Assembly: GCA_900547475.1 (NCBI GenBank)
Contig: URGW01000001.1
Coordinates: forward strand, 163,306 to 227,305
Length of the DNA stretch: 64,000 nucleotides
Source of the DNA: an uncultured Clostridium sp.
GTDB taxonomy: Bacteria; Bacillota; Clostridia; Clostridiales; Clostridiaceae
Reading direction: 5' to 3'
A program made the position numbers and the translations under genes. Below the pieces are notes generated by a model, which had not been told where the DNA came from, ran no database searches, and saw only the letters and a list, made by a program, of their open reading frames with translations. Shown here piece by piece: positions 61,256 through 64,000 of the stretch (positions are counted from its first letter, which is position 1; the number at the start of each line of letters is the position of its first letter).

Positions 61256-63898
61256 CTATTTTAAAGTATCTATTCTAACTAATACTGCATCAAGCATTTC
61301 TTGATACTTAACTAGCTTTTCTTTTTCACCATTAATTACAGCTTCTGGTGCTTTAGCTACGAATCCTGCATTAGAAAGTTTCTTTTCAATTCTTGTAACT
61401 TCACCTTCTAATTTTTTCTTTTCTTTATTTAATCTTTCAAGTTCCTTTTCCTTATCAACTAAGTCTAGAAGTGGCATAAATAATTCTCCACCCTTAACTA
61501 CTAATGATACTGCATTTTCAGGAACTAATGCTTTATCAGCTATGAATTCAACTTCTGAAGCTGAACCTAGTTTTTCCATGTAAGGAATACCAGCAGTAAA
61601 TGCATCTTTTGCTTCATCAGAAATGTAGCAAATTACCTTTGCTTTTCTTGATGGTGGAACGTTCATTTCAGCTCTAACGTTTCTTAATCCCTTAATAGCT
61701 TCAATAACAAATTCCATATCCTTTTCTGCCTTAACATCTGCTAAGCTTTCAGCATATTCTGGCCATGAAGAAATTGTTATAGATTCTCCATCAGTTAAAG
61801 TAGTGTATATTTCTTCTGTAATAAATGGCATTACTGGGTGTAATAATTTTAATCCTGTAGTTAATACAGTATTTAATACATTATAAACTACTCCCTTAGC
61901 TTTTTCATCATCACTGAAGAATACTGGTTTAACAAGTTCTATATACCAGTCACAGAATTCAGTCCACATAAAGTCATAAACCTTTTGAAGAGCAATTCCT
62001 AACTCGTATTTTTCCATGTTTTCAGTTACTTCTTTAACTAAAGTATTCATTTGAGATAATATCCATTTATCTGCTAAGCTATATTCTTTGCAGTCAGCAT
62101 ATTTATTCATTACTTCTTTATCTAAGTTCATCATAACGAATCTTGATGCATTCCACATCTTGTTTGCAAAGTTTCTTGCTGCTTCAACTCTTTCAGGAAT
62201 ATATCTTATATCATTACCTGGAGAGTTACCAGTAACAAGCATGAATCTTAATGCATCTGCACCATATTCATCAATAACTTCTAGTGGATCAACACCATTT
62301 CCTAAAGACTTACTCATCTTTCTTCCTTCAGCATCTCTTATAATACCGTGGATTAATACTGTATCAAATGGAGTTTCTTCCATGTTGTGTATTCCTGAGA
62401 ATATCATTCTAGCAACCCAGAAGAATATGATGTCATATCCTGTAACTAAAACATTAGTTGGATAGAAGAAATCTAAGTCTTCTGTTTTTTCTGGCCAACC
62501 TAAAGTTGAGAAAGGCCATAAAGCAGATGAGAACCAAGTATCAAGTACATCTTCATCTTGTCTTAAGTTTTCAGAACCACATTTTGAACACTTGCATGGT
62601 GCATCAACTTCAACCATCATATTGTTACAATCATTACAGTAGAATACAGGTATTCTGTGTCCCCACCATAATTGTCTTGAAATACACCAGTCTTGGATAT
62701 TTTCCATCCAGTTGTAGTATATTTTATCGAATCTTTCTGGAACGAACTTAGTTTTTCCATTTCTAACAACATCGATAGCAGGTTTTGCTAAAGATTCCAT
62801 CTTAACATACCATTGTCTTGAAACGATTGGTTCAACAACAGTTCCACATCTATCATGTGTTCCAACATTATGAGTATGAGGTTTAACTTTAACAAGTAAC
62901 CCTTGCTCCTCTAAATCCTTAACCATTTGCTTTCTAGCTTCATATCTATCTAAACCTTGATATTTTCCACCTAACTCATTAATTACACCGTGATCATCCA
63001 TCACTCTAATTATTGGAAGGTTATGTCTCTTACCAACTTCGAAATCGTTAGGATCATGTGCTGGAGTTATTTTAACTGCACCTGTTCCAAATTCAATATC
63101 AACATAATCATCACCTACAACTGGTATTTCTCTATCAGTTAAAGGTAATTTTAATGTTTTACCAATTAAATGCTTAAATCTATCATCATTTGGATTAACA
63201 GCTACTGCAGTATCTCCAAGTAATGTTTCTGGTCTTGTAGTAGCTATTTCTAAGAATCCAGAACCATCAGCTAATGGATAATTGATATGCCAGAAGCTAC
63301 CTTCTTTTTCTGCATATTCAATTTCTGCATCTGATAATGCTGTTGTACATTTTGGACACCAGTTTGTTATTCTATTTCCTTGATATATAAGTCCTTCGTT
63401 ATATAACTTAACAAATACAGTTCTTACAGCCTTATTTAAATTTTCATCCATTGTGAAAGCTTCTCTTGAAAAATCAGCAGAAACCCCCATCTTTTTAAGC
63501 TGCTCTCTTATATGTCCTCTATATTCATCAGACCATTCCCAAACTTTTTCTAAGAATGCTTCTCTTCCCATTTCTTTTTTTACTAAACCTTGCTTTAATA
63601 ATTCATTTTCAACTTTAACTTCAGTTGCTATAGAAGCATGGTCTTGTCCTGGTAACCATAAAGTACAGTAACCTTGCATTCTCTTAAATCTTATAAGCAT
63701 ATCTTGAAGAGTGTTATCAAGAGCATGCCCTAAATGAAGTCTACCAGTTATATTTGGTGGTGGCATCACAATTGAAAATGGCTTCTTGCTCTTATCAACA
63801 ACAGGAGTGAAATATTTCTTTTCTTCCCATGTTTTATAAATTCTTTCTTCAAATTCTTTTGGATTATACGTTGTGGCTAAATTTTTATTTTCTTCCAT
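61256..63898 (-). CDS. valS: Valyl-tRNA synthetase
   Basis: Class I synthetase that charges tRNA-Val. HIGH motif in MPPPNITGRLHLGHALDN (near residue 50), KMSKS in EGRKMSKSLGNGVDPLEV (near 540), zinc-type Cys clusters NWCPKCTTALSDAEIEYA and CKCSKCGSENL, the CP1 editing insert with TTRPETLLGDTAVAVNP and HDPNDFEVGKRHNLP, and a C-terminal coiled coil (about 810-880, EKELERLNKEKKKLEGEVTR). 880 aa, standard. The ATG at 63898 is preceded by AGGAGG. The leader runs out of the window; about 100 bp are visible without a complete T-box. Confidence 0.98.
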   Translation of the reverse strand: MEENKNLATTYNPKEFEERIYKTWEEKKYFTPVVDKSKKPFSIVMPPPNITGRLHLGHALDNTLQDMLIRFKRMQGYCTLWLPGQDHASIATEVKVENELLKQGLVKKEMGREAFLEKVWEWSDEYRGHIREQLKKMGVSADFSREAFTMDENLNKAVRTVFVKLYNEGLIYQGNRITNWCPKCTTALSDAEIEYAEKEGSFWHINYPLADGSGFLEIATTRPETLLGDTAVAVNPNDDRFKHLIGKTLKLPLTDREIPVVGDDYVDIEFGTGAVKITPAHDPNDFEVGKRHNLPIIRVMDDHGVINELGGKYQGLDRYEARKQMVKDLEEQGLLVKVKPHTHNVGTHDRCGTVVEPIVSRQWYVKMESLAKPAIDVVRNGKTKFVPERFDKIYYNWMENIQDWCISRQLWWGHRIPVFYCNDCNNMMVEVDAPCKCSKCGSENLRQDEDVLDTWFSSALWPFSTLGWPEKTEDLDFFYPTNVLVTGYDIIFFWVARMIFSGIHNMEETPFDTVLIHGIIRDAEGRKMSKSLGNGVDPLEVIDEYGADALRFMLVTGNSPGNDIRYIPERVEAARNFANKMWNASRFVMMNLDKEVMNKYADCKEYSLADKWILSQMNTLVKEVTENMEKYELGIALQKVYDFMWTEFCDWYIELVKPVFFSDDEKAKGVVYNVLNTVLTTGLKLLHPVMPFITEEIYTTLTDGESITISSWPEYAESLADVKAEKDMEFVIEAIKGLRNVRAEMNVPPSRKAKVICYISDEAKDAFTAGIPYMEKLGSASEVEFIADKALVPENAVSLVVKGGELFMPLLDLVDKEKELERLNKEKKKLEGEVTRIEKKLSNAGFVAKAPEAVINGEKEKLVKYQEMLDAVLVRIDTLK

Positions 63899-63901
63899 CA
63901 A

Positions 63902-64000
63902 TAAAACCTCCTGAATAGTTTTTTCGATCTGTTAAGTTATATGAACATTGCTCTTCTCAACCTAAGGAAATACAATAGGTTTACAAGACTAAATAATACC
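63902..64000 (-). other. Partial leader of valS
   Basis: Only about 100 bp are in view. No T-box core (GGGTGG) or terminator hairpin is seen in them. A T-box is expected for valS in clostridia but would have to lie beyond the window end. Confidence 0.5.

Noticed and set aside
63902..64000. T-box for valS
   Set aside because: Expected, but the core GGGTGG and terminator are not in the visible 100 bp.
1..64000. rRNA, tRNA and CRISPR arrays
   Set aside because: No CCA-ended cloverleaf-like GTTCGA (T-loop) segments with matching stems, no rRNA core sequences and no regularly spaced repeats were seen; a tRNAscan or CRISPR search would settle this.

Overview
The window looks like chromosomal DNA of a spore-forming Clostridium (sensu stricto). 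It is very AT-rich, has strong AGGAGG-type ribosome sites, frequent TTG/GTG starts, and endospore genes (spoVS, a spoIIIE/ftsK translocase, ytxC, an alpha/beta SASP, a PdaB-like deacetylase). Most genes read on the minus strand. I saw no rRNA, tRNA, CRISPR array, transposase or phage structural genes. The species cannot be fixed from the sequence alone.

Layout. 1-13.6 kb is mostly core: a 612-aa orphan protein that looks like a stripped helicase/nuclease, purB, ptsH (HPr), spoVS, rny, recA (with a clear LexA/SOS box), pgsA, rimO, ftsK/spoIIIE, tepA and a secreted Lys/Glu-rich protein. 13.7-22.2 kb is accessory: a Cys/Gly-repeat membrane peptide, a PadR-type regulator, several orphan proteins, a coiled-coil DNA-binding-like protein divergent from a tyrosine recombinase, a DUF6062-like zinc-motif protein, a double-deletion scar of xanthine dehydrogenase and guanine deaminase genes, nfo, and two tandem ribbon-helix-helix-like small proteins, one membrane-tethered. 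22.2-30 kb has an ABC-F ribosome-protection ATPase with a long leader, an L,D-transpeptidase, a methyltransferase, and glpK with a pentapeptide-repeat protein.

30-41.7 kb has a DUF2156 protein, pheST under a Phe T-box, an rRNA/tRNA methyltransferase, the KtrAB potassium system, ytxC, a DUF6873-like protein, hslO, a methyltransferase and an SASP. 41.8-44.9 kb is a lysine-riboswitch-controlled asd-dapA-dapB operon on the plus strand. The later steps of the acetylase branch (dapH and a candidate aminotransferase) lie divergently at 51-53 kb, outside the riboswitch. 45-51 kb is an oligopeptide permease operon oppBCDF-oppA. 53-64 kb has a two-OB-fold SSB-like protein, a PdaB-like deacetylase, DUF4364, a YVTN-type propeller, a TSCPD protein, deoD, folC, a MATE exporter and valS.

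The least explained part is 15.7-17.9 kb. A coiled-coil protein with a short DNA-binding-like N-terminus faces a catalytically intact tyrosine recombinase. The 297-bp gap between them holds a perfect 30-bp palindrome with a third half-site, a 36-bp dyad (16 of 18 pairs) and two more copies of the dyad arm as direct repeats. It reads like a compact, self-regulated recombination or partition module. Function was assigned from motifs by eye only; no database search was run.
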